DNA from: Pseudomonadota bacterium
GTDB lineage: Bacteria; Pseudomonadota; Alphaproteobacteria; JAKJEU01
Assembly: GCA_022705265.1 (NCBI GenBank)
Contig: JAKJEU010000032.1
Span: 1 to 10,662 of the forward strand
Direction of reading: 5' to 3'
DNA length: 10,662 nt
Under the pieces are notes generated by a model, which was given only the letters and a program-made list of their open reading frames with translations, did no database searches and was not told the DNA's origin. Position numbers and translations under genes: made by a program. Below are positions 1-6,170 of the stretch, piece by piece; within the stretch, counting starts at the first letter, position 1, and each line of letters begins with the position of its first letter.

Positions 1-329
1 AAGAAGAATCTAAAATAGATGCGCTTCTTGACTTTATTTTAAAATGTCTTGATAAAAACAAAGCTGAAAATATTATCACTATTAATTTAAAGAAAAAAAG
101 CTCTTTGGCAGATTATATGGTGGTTGCTTCTGGACGTTCTCAAAGACAAGTTCATGCTTTGGTGGACATAATTTCAAAAGAAGTAAAAGAACATTTGAAT
201 GTAAATATTGCCATCGAAGGAAAAAGCAAAAGCGATTGGGCTGTGCTTGATTTTGGCGATATAATTGTTCATGTATTCCATCCAGAAGCAAGAGATTTTT
301 ATAAAATCGAAGAATTATGGCAAGATTAA
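1..329 (+). CDS. rsfS: Ribosomal silencing factor RsfS (partial, 5' end outside window)
   Basis: RsfS (YbeB/Iojap family) binds ribosomal protein uL14 on the 50S subunit and blocks joining of the subunits when nutrients are short; it is cytoplasmic. The frame is open from base 3 to the TAA at 327-329, giving about 108 visible residues, close to the usual family length, so only a few N-terminal residues are missing. The family core is visible: ADYMVVASGRSQRQVHAL, then IEGKSKSDWAVLDFGDIIVH, and the ending FYKIEELW. The first possible initiator inside the window, TTG at 105, would remove the conserved start of the domain and is not the real start. The gene overlaps rlmH by 13 bases, an arrangement common in bacteria. 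The family call is firm. Confidence 0.95.
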   Translation, partial: EESKIDALLDFILKCLDKNKAENIITINLKKKSSLADYMVVASGRSQRQVHALVDIISKEVKEHLNVNIAIEGKSKSDWAVLDFGDIIVHVFHPEARDFYKIEELWQD

Positions 330-781
330 ATATAATATCGGTTGGAAAATTTAAAAATTCTCCTCTTAAAGTTGTTTTTGATGATTATAAAAAACAATTA
401 AAGTCTTCTCTTGACCTTATTGAGCTTGATGTAAAAACTTCATTAAGTGAGGATAAAGAGGTTCGAAAAATTAAAGAGGGGGAGGCTATTTTAGAAAAAA
501 TTTCAAAAGATACATTCATTGTTATTTTAGACGAGAGAGGCAAAGAGTTTAAATCTATACACTTTGCCTCAGAAATTGAAAAAATATTGAATAATAACTC
601 CTCAATCACTTTTGTAATTGGCGGCGCTGACGGTCTTTGCGATAAAATCAAAGACATGGCAAACCTTAAAATTTCATTTGGGATTATGACTTGGCCTCAT
701 ATGATGGTGCGAGTCATGTTGATTGAACAAATTTTTAGGGCGTTTTCAATTTTAAATAATCACCCATATCACAGAGAATAA
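317..781 (+). CDS. rlmH: 23S rRNA (pseudouridine1915-N3)-methyltransferase RlmH
   Basis: RlmH is a SPOUT-class methyltransferase that uses SAM to methylate pseudouridine 1915 in helix 69 of 23S rRNA on assembled 70S ribosomes. The 154-residue product matches the family length (about 155). Visible landmarks are LDERGKEFKS (about residues 71-80), the SAM-pocket motif FVIGGADG (99-106), the trefoil-knot segment containing WPHMMVRVMLIEQIFRAFSI, and the invariant C-terminus HPYHRE. The ATG lies inside the end of rsfS with only a weak purine-rich region before it, so translation is probably coupled to rsfS. Its stop codon is immediately followed by the stop codon of the opposing gene, with no terminator hairpin between them. 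Confidence 0.97.
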   Translation: MARLNIISVGKFKNSPLKVVFDDYKKQLKSSLDLIELDVKTSLSEDKEVRKIKEGEAILEKISKDTFIVILDERGKEFKSIHFASEIEKILNNNSSITFVIGGADGLCDKIKDMANLKISFGIMTWPHMMVRVMLIEQIFRAFSILNNHPYHRE

Positions 782-1552
782 TTATTTTATAATTGTAATT
801 TCAACGCAATCTGATTTTTCAGGGTTGATTGATTGACCCAAAGCTCTTACTTCGATTAAAGAGCTTTTTACACCAAGAGATATAAGTTCGGATCTTACGG
901 CTAAGGCTCTTGATAAAGAAGTCCTTTTTGCAGAAGACTTATTACCCTTAACACCGCTTGCATATGATATAACTTTTATTTTAGATGATTGATCGTATTG
1001 GCTGTATAAAGATTTTATCTTATTACTGTCGTTTTCCGACAAAATTGTTCCGTTTTCATTAAAGTAAATAACCAAGTATTTAGGATTAACTTTGGCTTGT
1101 TCAACAGAGTTTACTTGTTCAACAATTTCTTCTTTTACTTCTTCTTTGATTTCAGTTACTTCTTTTAAAGTTTCAGGAACAGTTACAACTTCTTCCTTTA
1201 CTTCTTTAACAACCTCTATACTTTGGGTTTTAACTTCCTCTTTAACCTCAACAATTTCCTTTACTTCTTCCTTTTTTGGTTCAGCTTTAACAATTTCTTG
1301 TTTAGCTTCTTTTTTCTTATACACTTTTACAGGGGAAGAAACTTTCTTAGCAGATTGTTTTTTCGTTGCGCTAGGCTTTTTTAAGTTAATGTCAGATTTT
1401 TTAACAGGTTTAGAACCTAAATCATCAAGAGCATCATAATCGACTTCGATATTGTTCAAAACATCGTAATCAACAAGGACTTCATCGCTTGATTTTAAAG
1501 AAGTAGATGACATTGAAATTAAAAAAGTCAAAAATAAAAACTTTAAAAACAT
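782..1552 (-). CDS. Exported protein with Lys/Glu-rich linker and OmpA-like C-terminal domain
   Basis: The 256-residue product starts with a hydrophobic export signal (MFLKFLFLTFLISMSS), so it is probably periplasmic or envelope-associated; no lipobox cysteine follows the signal. Residues about 50-150 are a low-complexity Lys/Glu/Val stretch (repeated EVKEEV-like units) that resembles the extended spacers of TolA- or TonB-like proteins. Residues about 155-256 look like a divergent OmpA/MotB-type peptidoglycan-binding fold: YLVIYFNENGTILSEND, then SLSRALAVRSELISLGV and SLIEVRALGQS. The usual GHTD motif is replaced by SYASGVKG, so peptidoglycan binding is inferred, not shown. A good ribosome binding site (AAGGAG) precedes the ATG by about 10 bases. 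The gene is 40 bases downstream of the phosphatase gene and probably shares its transcript. Exact function unknown. Confidence 0.75.
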   Translation of the reverse strand: MFLKFLFLTFLISMSSTSLKSSDEVLVDYDVLNNIEVDYDALDDLGSKPVKKSDINLKKPSATKKQSAKKVSSPVKVYKKKEAKQEIVKAEPKKEEVKEIVEVKEEVKTQSIEVVKEVKEEVVTVPETLKEVTEIKEEVKEEIVEQVNSVEQAKVNPKYLVIYFNENGTILSENDSNKIKSLYSQYDQSSKIKVISYASGVKGNKSSAKRTSLSRALAVRSELISLGVKSSLIEVRALGQSINPEKSDCVEITIIK

Positions 1553-1592
1553 TTATGATGCTCCTTAAAAATGATAATTTAGATTCTTTTTC

Positions 1593-2936
1593 CTATAATA
1601 ACATATCTTTGAAATTATTTTTAATATTATCGTTACAAGCAATAATATTGCAATTTTCAAATAATATTTGTTTATCTTGTTCTTGTTCGTCAGTGTTGCA
1701 AACATAACCACCAGCTTCTTTTACAATTAAAAGACCAGCAGCAATATCCCAAGGTTTTAACATTGATGTTTCAAAATATCCATCAAATCTTCCCGCAGCA
1801 ACATAAGCCATATCAAGAGCAGCCGAACCATTTCTTCTTACACCATCAACATGACTCATAATTCTTTCAAGTTTTTTGATATAATCAATATGGTTAGGGG
1901 TTTTGCAATTAGGAATTCCTGTTCCAATTATGCAGTCTTCAAATTTAGTAGTATCACTTACTCTGATTCTTTTGCTTGTACCATTTGTTAAAATATAAGA
2001 ACCATTTCCTTTTTCAGCATAGAAGGTTTCATCGGAAATTGGGTTATAAATAACACCTGCAACGACTTCATCATTGATGACCATAGCAACAGAAATAGCA
2101 AAATGTGGAATGCCATGAAGGAAGTTAGAAGTACCATCAAGAGGGTCAATGATAAAATACTTTGATTTATCACTACCTTCTTTTACTCCGCCTTCTTCCA
2201 AAATAAATCCAAAATCAGATCTTACTTTGTTAAGATTTGTAACAAGTGATTCTTCTGCTCTTAAATCTGCTTCTGAAACAAAGCTGTTGTCTGCTTTTTT
2301 TCTGATATTTAATCTTGATAATTCATTAAAATCATATGCAAGTCCACGACCAGCTTTGTGAATACAGCTTATCATAACATTTAAGTTAGCAGATAAGTTT
2401 CCAACAGCAATCTCAAGTCTTCCACCTGATAATTGTCTGTTTCTTGATTCAATTGCAGATTTTGATTTAAAAGTTCCTTTTCTTGAAGGTAAATCATCTT
2501 TACTAAAAGTCACCTTTTTATTAAAAGATTCTTTTTTCATAACTTTTTCTTCAGATACTTGTTCTATATTATTCTCAATTACTTGTTCATTGTTGTTTTG
2601 ATCATTTAAAGAAGTATTTTCATCTCTGTCTTTGAAAACTCTTGGTTTTCTTTTATCAAAGGAACGAGGTCTATCGCTTCTTCTGTCATCTCTTCCCTTA
2701 AAGTCTCTTGGCTTGCCTTTTCCACCAAAAGAGCGAGGTCTGTCATTTCTTCTTTCACTTCTTTCATCAGAGTCTCTTGGACCTCTTTTATCAAAAGAGC
2801 GTGGTCTGTCACTTCTTCTTTCGCTTCTTTCATCAGAGTCTCTTGGCTTTCTTTTATCGAAAGAGCGAGGTCTGTCAGACTTTTTAAAATCGCGGCCACT
2901 TCTTTTATTTGATTCTTTTTTATTATCGTTTTCCAT
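1593..2936 (-). CDS. Inositol monophosphatase family protein with long Arg/Asp/Ser repeat N-terminus
   Basis: The C-terminal part (residues about 173-447) is a complete inositol monophosphatase (IMPase)/SuhB-type domain. It has the metal-binding acidic pair in ILEEGG (247-248), the signature DPLDGTSNFLHG (264-275), RRNGSAALDMAYVAAGRFDG (367-386) and the second metal motif WDIAAGLLIVKEAGG (396-410). Such enzymes hydrolyse myo-inositol-1-phosphate or related phosphate esters with Mg2+; the substrate here cannot be read from sequence. The first 165 or so residues are unusual: basic, disordered, with four RPRSF-centred tandem units of about 22 residues, then an Asn/Gln/Glu-rich spacer. The family usually has no such extension. 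It resembles RGG/RS-type RNA-binding tails. E. coli SuhB acts in rRNA transcription complexes, so an RNA-linked role is conceivable but is inference. The ATG at 2936 keeps the repeats; the gene starts 25 bases after efp ends. Confidence 0.9.
   Translation of the reverse strand: MENDNKKESNKRSGRDFKKSDRPRSFDKRKPRDSDERSERRSDRPRSFDKRGPRDSDERSERRNDRPRSFGGKGKPRDFKGRDDRRSDRPRSFDKRKPRVFKDRDENTSLNDQNNNEQVIENNIEQVSEEKVMKKESFNKKVTFSKDDLPSRKGTFKSKSAIESRNRQLSGGRLEIAVGNLSANLNVMISCIHKAGRGLAYDFNELSRLNIRKKADNSFVSEADLRAEESLVTNLNKVRSDFGFILEEGGVKEGSDKSKYFIIDPLDGTSNFLHGIPHFAISVAMVINDEVVAGVIYNPISDETFYAEKGNGSYILTNGTSKRIRVSDTTKFEDCIIGTGIPNCKTPNHIDYIKKLERIMSHVDGVRRNGSAALDMAYVAAGRFDGYFETSMLKPWDIAAGLLIVKEAGGYVCNTDEQEQDKQILFENCNIIACNDNIKNNFKDMLL
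2641..2878 (-). repeat. Tandem repeats of 66/69/66 bases in the phosphatase gene
   Basis: On the + strand, units beginning CTTGG recur at 2641, 2707, 2776 and 2842, so the period is 66, 69 and 66 bases (22, 23 and 22 codons). Each encodes a variant of DRPRSFDKRKPRDSDERSER. All spacings are multiples of three, so the reading frame is kept. The array is a candidate for copy-number change by slippage or recombination. Its low complexity also leaves other frames open across the same bases; those open frames are not genes. Confidence 0.85.
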
Positions 2937-2961
2937 AATTTATCTTTTCTTTAATTAATTG

Positions 2962-3525
2962 TTATTTAGCGCGTTCAACATATGAACAATCTTCAGTAGC
3001 AACAACAATTTTTTCACCAGAAGAAATAAAAGGAGGGACTTGAACCTTCATTCCGTTTTCCAATATTGCTGGTTTGTATGAAGAAGTTACAGTTTGTCCT
3101 TTTAATGCTGGTTCTGTTTCTTTTATTTGCAATATAACATGAGTAGGGAGGTTGATTGAGATAGCTCTTTCTTCCACAAAGTTAATTGAAACCATCATGT
3201 TATCTTGTAAGAATCCAATTTTTTCACCTAAAACTTCACAAGGAATTTCAATTTGTTCAAAGTTTTCTTGGTTCATGAAATATAATTTTTCGCCATCAGA
3301 ATAAAGATATTGAGCATCTTTTTCTTCTGCCATCAATTTTTCAACAGTATCAACAGTTCTCCATCTTTCATTTGTTTTGTTGCCTGTGTCAATGTCTCTC
3401 ATATCCACTTGGATAAAAGCGCCACCTTTACCAGGTGTAATAATGTTGATTTTTAATACTGTGTATTGTCTGCCATTGTGTTGGAGAACCCAACCTGGAC
3501 GAATTTGATTTGCTTGTGCTTTCAT
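2962..3525 (-). CDS. efp: Elongation factor P
   Basis: EF-P binds between the P and E sites of ribosomes stalled on polyproline stretches and promotes peptide bond formation. The product has 187 residues, the normal size for three beta-barrel domains: a KOW-like N domain (IRPGWVLQHNGRQYTVLKI), then two OB-like domains. The tip loop of domain I reads TPGKGGAF, placing the modifiable lysine at Lys33, equivalent to Lys34 of E. coli EF-P. The presence of that lysine and of divergent epmA next door predicts beta-lysylation. The modification also needs EpmB (lysine 2,3-aminomutase), which is not in this window. efp is probably the first gene of a leftward operon with the phosphatase and OmpA-like genes. 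Confidence 0.97.
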   Translation of the reverse strand: MKAQANQIRPGWVLQHNGRQYTVLKINIITPGKGGAFIQVDMRDIDTGNKTNERWRTVDTVEKLMAEEKDAQYLYSDGEKLYFMNQENFEQIEIPCEVLGEKIGFLQDNMMVSINFVEERAISINLPTHVILQIKETEPALKGQTVTSSYKPAILENGMKVQVPPFISSGEKIVVATEDCSYVERAK

Positions 3526-3567
3526 TTGTTTTACTCTATATATTAGTTGTTATATTGAATTAATAAT

Positions 3568-3582
3568 TTGATAAATTATCAA
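3568..3582. promoter_or_regulatory. Short palindrome in the efp/epmA divergent promoter region
   Basis: The 85-base gap between efp and epmA must hold promoters in both directions. It contains the perfect inverted repeat TTGATA-AAT-TATCAA. On the + strand TTGAAT and TATCAA stand 16 bases apart and could be a weak promoter for epmA. No convincing promoter could be picked for efp. In such AT-rich sequence a 6-bp palindrome can arise by chance, so this is only a candidate operator. Confidence 0.25.
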
Positions 3583-3610
3583 GTTTAATAAAAATTATCA
3601 AGGAGTTTAC

Positions 3611-4645
3611 ATGAAAAATTGGTGGAAAAATGATATTTATTTAAGAAAGATACCATTTTTAAAGGCAAAATGCCAAATAATTAAAGAAATAAGAAATTTT
3701 TTTGATAAAGAAGGATTTATGGAAGTTGATACTCCATCACTTCAAATTTCTCCTGGACTTGAAACTCATCTTCATGCCTTTCATACCGAATTTTTTGATT
3801 TTTCTGGTGAAAAAAAGGATTTTTATCTCCATACTTCTCCTGAATTTACCATGAAAAAGCTTTTATCTGCTGGGCTTCCTAAAATTTATCAAATTGCTCA
3901 TTGTTATCGAAATTGCGAAAATTCCATAACGCATAGCCCAGAATTTTTGATGTTAGAATGGTACAGAGCCAATAATACATACGAAATTTTAATGGAAGAT
4001 TGCGAAAAAATAATAAGGAATTCTTTTGAAAGTGTTGGAAAGAAAAAATCAGATTTCAAAGGAATTGAATGTAATGTGTTTAAAGATTTCGAAAAATTAA
4101 CCTTACATGAGGCTTTTAATATTTATGCAGATATAAATTTGGACAAGGTCATTGATGATGATTTGAATCCAACTCCATATATAATAAAAGAAGAAGCAAA
4201 AAGAATAGGGGTTAATACTACTGATTTTGACAATTTTGAAGATGTGTTCTTTAAAATAATGTTAGATAGGATTGAGCCAAAATTAGGTCAGGGAGTACCA
4301 ACTATTTTGTACGAATATCCAATCTCAATGGCTGCATTATCTCGTCCAAGCCCTAAAAATAAAAAGGTGGCTGAGAGATTTGAACTTTATATTTCATCGC
4401 TTGAACTTGCAAACGCATTTTCAGAACTTACCGATATATCAACTCAAAGAGATCGATTTCAAAAAGATATGGAATTAAAACAACAACTTTATGGAATAAA
4501 TTATCCAATTGATGAAGATTTTATGGAAGCTTTAAAATATATGCCAGAAAGCACAGGAATTGCTCTTGGCGTTGAAAGATTAATTATGCTTGCAAGTGGA
4601 GCTGACAACATAAATGATACTTTATTCGCGCCAGTCATATATTAA
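3611..4645 (+). CDS. epmA: EF-P--(R)-beta-lysine ligase EpmA (GenX/PoxA), lysyl-tRNA synthetase paralogue
   Basis: EpmA activates (R)-beta-lysine with ATP and attaches it to the conserved lysine of EF-P. The 344-residue product is the size of EpmA (E. coli 325) and far shorter than a true LysRS (about 500); it lacks the N-terminal anticodon-binding domain. Class II synthetase motifs are present: motif 1 around FFDKEGFMEVDTPSL (30-44), the YLHTSPEFTMKKLL segment (72-85), motif 2 with YRNCENSITHSPEFLMLEWY (99-118), and motif 3 GIALGVERLIMLASG (316-330). The ribosome binding site AAGGAG (3600-3605) lies 5 bases before the ATG, fixing the start. Its target gene efp is divergent and 85 bases away, a common and informative pairing. 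Confidence 0.95.
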   Translation: MKNWWKNDIYLRKIPFLKAKCQIIKEIRNFFDKEGFMEVDTPSLQISPGLETHLHAFHTEFFDFSGEKKDFYLHTSPEFTMKKLLSAGLPKIYQIAHCYRNCENSITHSPEFLMLEWYRANNTYEILMEDCEKIIRNSFESVGKKKSDFKGIECNVFKDFEKLTLHEAFNIYADINLDKVIDDDLNPTPYIIKEEAKRIGVNTTDFDNFEDVFFKIMLDRIEPKLGQGVPTILYEYPISMAALSRPSPKNKKVAERFELYISSLELANAFSELTDISTQRDRFQKDMELKQQLYGINYPIDEDFMEALKYMPESTGIALGVERLIMLASGADNINDTLFAPVIY

Positions 4646-4707
4646 TATATTCCAAAAAACAACAACTTAAATCTAATTTATAATAAACAATATTAATTTA
4701 TTTAATG

Positions 4708-4749
4708 AATAAGACCCGATATAAATTGAATTTTATGCTGGGTCTTATT
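4708..4749 (+). terminator. Intrinsic terminator after epmA, possibly bidirectional
   Basis: A perfect 10-bp stem (AATAAGACCC with GGGTCTTATT) encloses a 22-base loop that can form a further 5-bp AT stem. The T-rich tract ATTTTTAT follows on the + strand. It ends epmA transcription. It also lies just beyond the 3' end of the leftward repressor gene and could serve it, although the T-tract on that side is interrupted. Confidence 0.8.
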
Positions 4750-4766
4750 TTTATCAGTATTAGTAT

Positions 4767-5168
4767 TTATTTTAATATATCATTGTATACATAACGAACA
4801 CTATTACAACTTTTATGCGAGTATTCGAAAGTTGTTGAAGCCTTGGTTGAAAAGGAAATTAATGAAATAAAACCAAACACCGTCGAGAGTATGGCTATTT
4901 TTTTTGCCAAGTCTTGCCAAAAATTCAAGACCTTAGGTTTATTATCTCTTTCGGCTCGCCAAATATTCAAATCAATCATAGCTTCTTCAAGCGGGACTCC
5001 TGCAAGTTCAGCAAGCTTAATCATATTTTCATCAGTTGGAAGAGAGAACCCACGATTTATCATAGATATGGAATTACTGTTAATTCCAATAGCTTCGCCA
5101 AGCTTATTATTGCTTGTTATCTTTTGTTTTCTTTTTGCCAAATTCATATAATCTTCAATATTTCTCAT
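4767..5168 (-). CDS. Xre-like transcriptional repressor with C-terminal membrane segment
   Basis: The 133-residue protein has an N-terminal helix-turn-helix domain (about residues 20-60; KLGEAIGINSNSISMINRG forms the HTH). The linker IDLNIWRAERDNKPKVLNFWQDLAKK is typical of short phage regulators (DUF3693-like proteins of filamentous and other small phages). It is followed by a hydrophobic segment (IAILSTVFGFISLISF, 91-106) and a short polar tail. It is transcribed away from the viral operon and sits beside palindromic operators, so it is probably the lysogeny-type repressor and controls its own promoter. The membrane segment could tether the repressor to the inner membrane; this is seen in related phage regulators, but its function here is inferred. 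The last residues overlap the candidate attachment site. Confidence 0.75.
   Translation of the reverse strand: MRNIEDYMNLAKRKQKITSNNKLGEAIGINSNSISMINRGFSLPTDENMIKLAELAGVPLEEAMIDLNIWRAERDNKPKVLNFWQDLAKKIAILSTVFGFISLISFSTKASTTFEYSHKSCNSVRYVYNDILK
4775..4802 (-). other. Weak dif-like sequence, candidate attachment site
   Basis: Read on the - strand, the arms AGTGTTCGTTA and CAATGATATAT flank TGTATA. Against E. coli dif (arms GGTGCGCATAA and TTATGTTAAAT, centre TGTATA) this gives 6/11, 6/6 and 7/11 matches, 19 of 28. It lies at the chromosome/element junction, where an attL is expected for an element without its own integrase. The score is modest and the position was chosen by looking for the best fit, so chance is not excluded. 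Confidence 0.25.
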
Positions 5169-5201
5169 GACGGTAGCCCTTTATATTTTATTTATAGTTT
5201 G

Positions 5202-5231
5202 ATTATATCACTTGACATTACACTATGTCAA
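5202..5231 (-). promoter_or_regulatory. Promoter of the repressor gene
   Basis: On the - strand a consensus -35 TTGACA (complement of 5226-5231) is 18 bases from a consensus -10 TATAAT (complement of 5202-5207). The ATG of the repressor lies about 34 bases beyond the -10. The -35 is one arm of the operator palindrome, which predicts autoregulation. Confidence 0.75.
5212..5231. promoter_or_regulatory. Operator O1: 20-bp palindrome with TTGACA in both arms
   Basis: TTGACAT (5212-5218) and ATGTCAA (5225-5231) form a perfect 7-bp inverted repeat around TACACT. Each arm doubles as the -35 box of one of the two divergent promoters. The sequence CATTACACTAT inside it is repeated in O2, so both are probably bound by the adjacent Xre-like repressor. 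Confidence 0.65.
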
Positions 5232-5241
5232 AGGGTACAGT
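5212..5241 (+). promoter_or_regulatory. Candidate early promoter of the rightward viral operon
   Basis: A consensus -35 TTGACA (5212-5217), the other arm of the same palindrome, is followed after 18 bases by TACAGT (5236-5241), a 4/6 match to the -10. It would make a leader of about 270 bases before the first clear gene. A second possible -10, TATAAA at 5273-5278, has no good -35. Confidence 0.45.
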
Positions 5242-5246
5242 AATTA

Positions 5247-5271
5247 CATTACACCGTGTTATAGTGTAATG
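5247..5271. promoter_or_regulatory. Operator O2: inverted repeat CATTACAC / GTGTAATG
   Basis: CATTACAC (5247-5254) and GTGTAATG (5264-5271) form a perfect 8-bp inverted repeat. Its right half, read in reverse, is CATTACACTATA, nearly identical to the CATTACACTATG inside O1. O1 and O2 centres are about 38 bases apart, under four helical turns, which would suit cooperative binding by a dimeric repressor. Confidence 0.6.
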
Positions 5272-5527
5272 TTATAAAATGGTTCGTGAGAGGTGGTGCT
5301 CAAAACCGAGCCGAAATGAAGTAAACGGGCTGGTTTGGTTGTTACAGCATAAAAAACAACCAATAAAAACGGGGGTAAGGTTAGGCAAGCACACAAATTG
5401 ACGGTAAGACCTTGTAAAAAATCGTAACCAAAGCCCCCGACCTTAAAACCTATTACTTTTTTTCAAGAAAAAACACCCCGACGAAGTCGGAACACCCCAG
5501 CAACTCGCAAAAACAAAGGAGAATATT
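5272..5527 (+). other. Non-coding, hairpin-rich, G+C-rich leader; candidate origin or structured RNA
   Basis: This 256-base stretch has no supported gene. By hand count, 5281-5520 is about 44% G+C, far above the flanking AT-rich genes. Structures visible: a 9-bp stem TTGGTTGTT/AACAACCAA (5335-5343 with 5355-5363); a long imperfect hairpin pairing CGGGGG (5370-5375) with CCCCCG (5434-5439), GGTTA (5379-5383) with TAACC (5425-5429) and CAAG (5386-5389) with CTTG (5411-5414); and CCGAC-GAA-GTCGG (5478-5490) flanked by the direct repeat AACACCCC (5472-5479 and 5491-5498). No consensus T-tract directly follows a stem. Placement ahead of Rep and SSB genes suits a rolling-circle origin, but a structured leader RNA or packaging signal is equally possible. 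Confidence 0.5.
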
Positions 5528-5752
5528 ATGAGTGAAAAGAAAATATTTGTAGAATTTTTAAGCAATAAAATTGAAAACAGAAAAACCGCAATTGAGGCAT
5601 CAACTATTAGGGCAATTGAAGAAGGTCCGAAAAATAAAATCAGAATAGAGACTACTTATACTTATTATGATGTAGAGGAACCTTTCAACGAAGTTTTAAG
5701 TAAAATTATAAATGCTAGTTCAAATATAGAATTAGGAGGTTCAAATGCTTAA
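5528..5752 (+). CDS. Hypothetical protein, first gene of the viral operon
   Basis: The 74-residue product is not recognised. It is charged, has no membrane segment, and its middle (KIRIETTYTYYDVEEPF) looks like beta-strands followed by a helix (EVLSKIINASSNI). A strong ribosome binding site (AAAGGAG, 5516-5522) precedes the ATG by about 6 bases. It overlaps ssb by 8 bases. As the first early gene next to ssb and rep it may act in replication or regulation; that is inferred from position only. Confidence 0.75.
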   Translation: MSEKKIFVEFLSNKIENRKTAIEASTIRAIEEGPKNKIRIETTYTYYDVEEPFNEVLSKIINASSNIELGGSNA

Positions 5753-6170
5753 TCAAGTACAATTAATCGGAAATGTTGGCAATAAAGAAGTTAAAACAGT
5801 AAACGGTAAAAAGCTTGTAAGCTTTTCAATTGCTGTAAATGATAGGTATACTGATAAAGATGGAAATACAAGAGGGACCGTCAATTGGTTTAATATTTGT
5901 TCATTTCAAGAAAGATTGGTTAACTTAATTGAAAAACATGTCAAAACTGGCGATAAGCTTTTTATTCAAGGTAGTTTAAATAATAACACAGTTGAAAAAG
6001 ACGGTAAAAAAATCACTTATACAGGAATAAGTTTAGGTTATGGAAGTAAAATAGAGCTTTTGACACCTAAAAAGCAATCTCCGAGCGAGGGAGCTGGCGA
6101 GGCTGGAAGTTGGGAAAGTTATTCCCAAGAGCCAGCCTCTTCTGATATGGACGATAGGATACCATTCTGA
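5745..6170 (+). CDS. ssb: Single-stranded DNA-binding protein
   Basis: This 141-residue SSB has an N-terminal OB-fold: MLNQVQLIGNVGNKEVK, FSIAVNDRYTDKDGNTRG, NWFNICSFQERLVNLIEKHV, then GDKLFIQGSLNNNTVEKDGK. A short low-complexity linker follows. It ends in the acidic tip SSDMDDRIPF, the variant of DDDIPF that recruits host replication and repair proteins. The size is small compared with typical chromosomal SSBs (about 165-180), as often seen in phage copies. The ribosome binding site AGGAGG (5734-5739) supports the ATG at 5745. Its place between the leader and rep suggests it coats single strands made during rolling-circle replication. Confidence 0.95.
   Translation: MLNQVQLIGNVGNKEVKTVNGKKLVSFSIAVNDRYTDKDGNTRGTVNWFNICSFQERLVNLIEKHVKTGDKLFIQGSLNNNTVEKDGKKITYTGISLGYGSKIELLTPKKQSPSEGAGEAGSWESYSQEPASSDMDDRIPF

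Noticed and set aside
105..329. A 74-aa gene starting at TTG 105
   Set aside because: The frame is open further upstream to base 3 with clear RsfS family sequence, so the real gene begins outside the window.
2641..2878. CRISPR-like regular repeats
   Set aside because: Units are contiguous, in frame with a gene and encode a protein repeat; there are no unique spacers.
2606..2958. Long open frames on both strands across the repeat part of the phosphatase gene
   Set aside because: They arise from the low-complexity tandem repeat, which keeps several frames open. They lack recognisable domains and good start signals.
5279..5401. A 40-codon + strand frame starting ATGGTTCGTGAG in the leader
   Set aside because: There is no ribosome binding site before the ATG, the frame lies in the hairpin-rich segment whose base composition is unlike the genes, and the product is not recognisable. 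It could be a small leader peptide, but the sequence does not support it enough.
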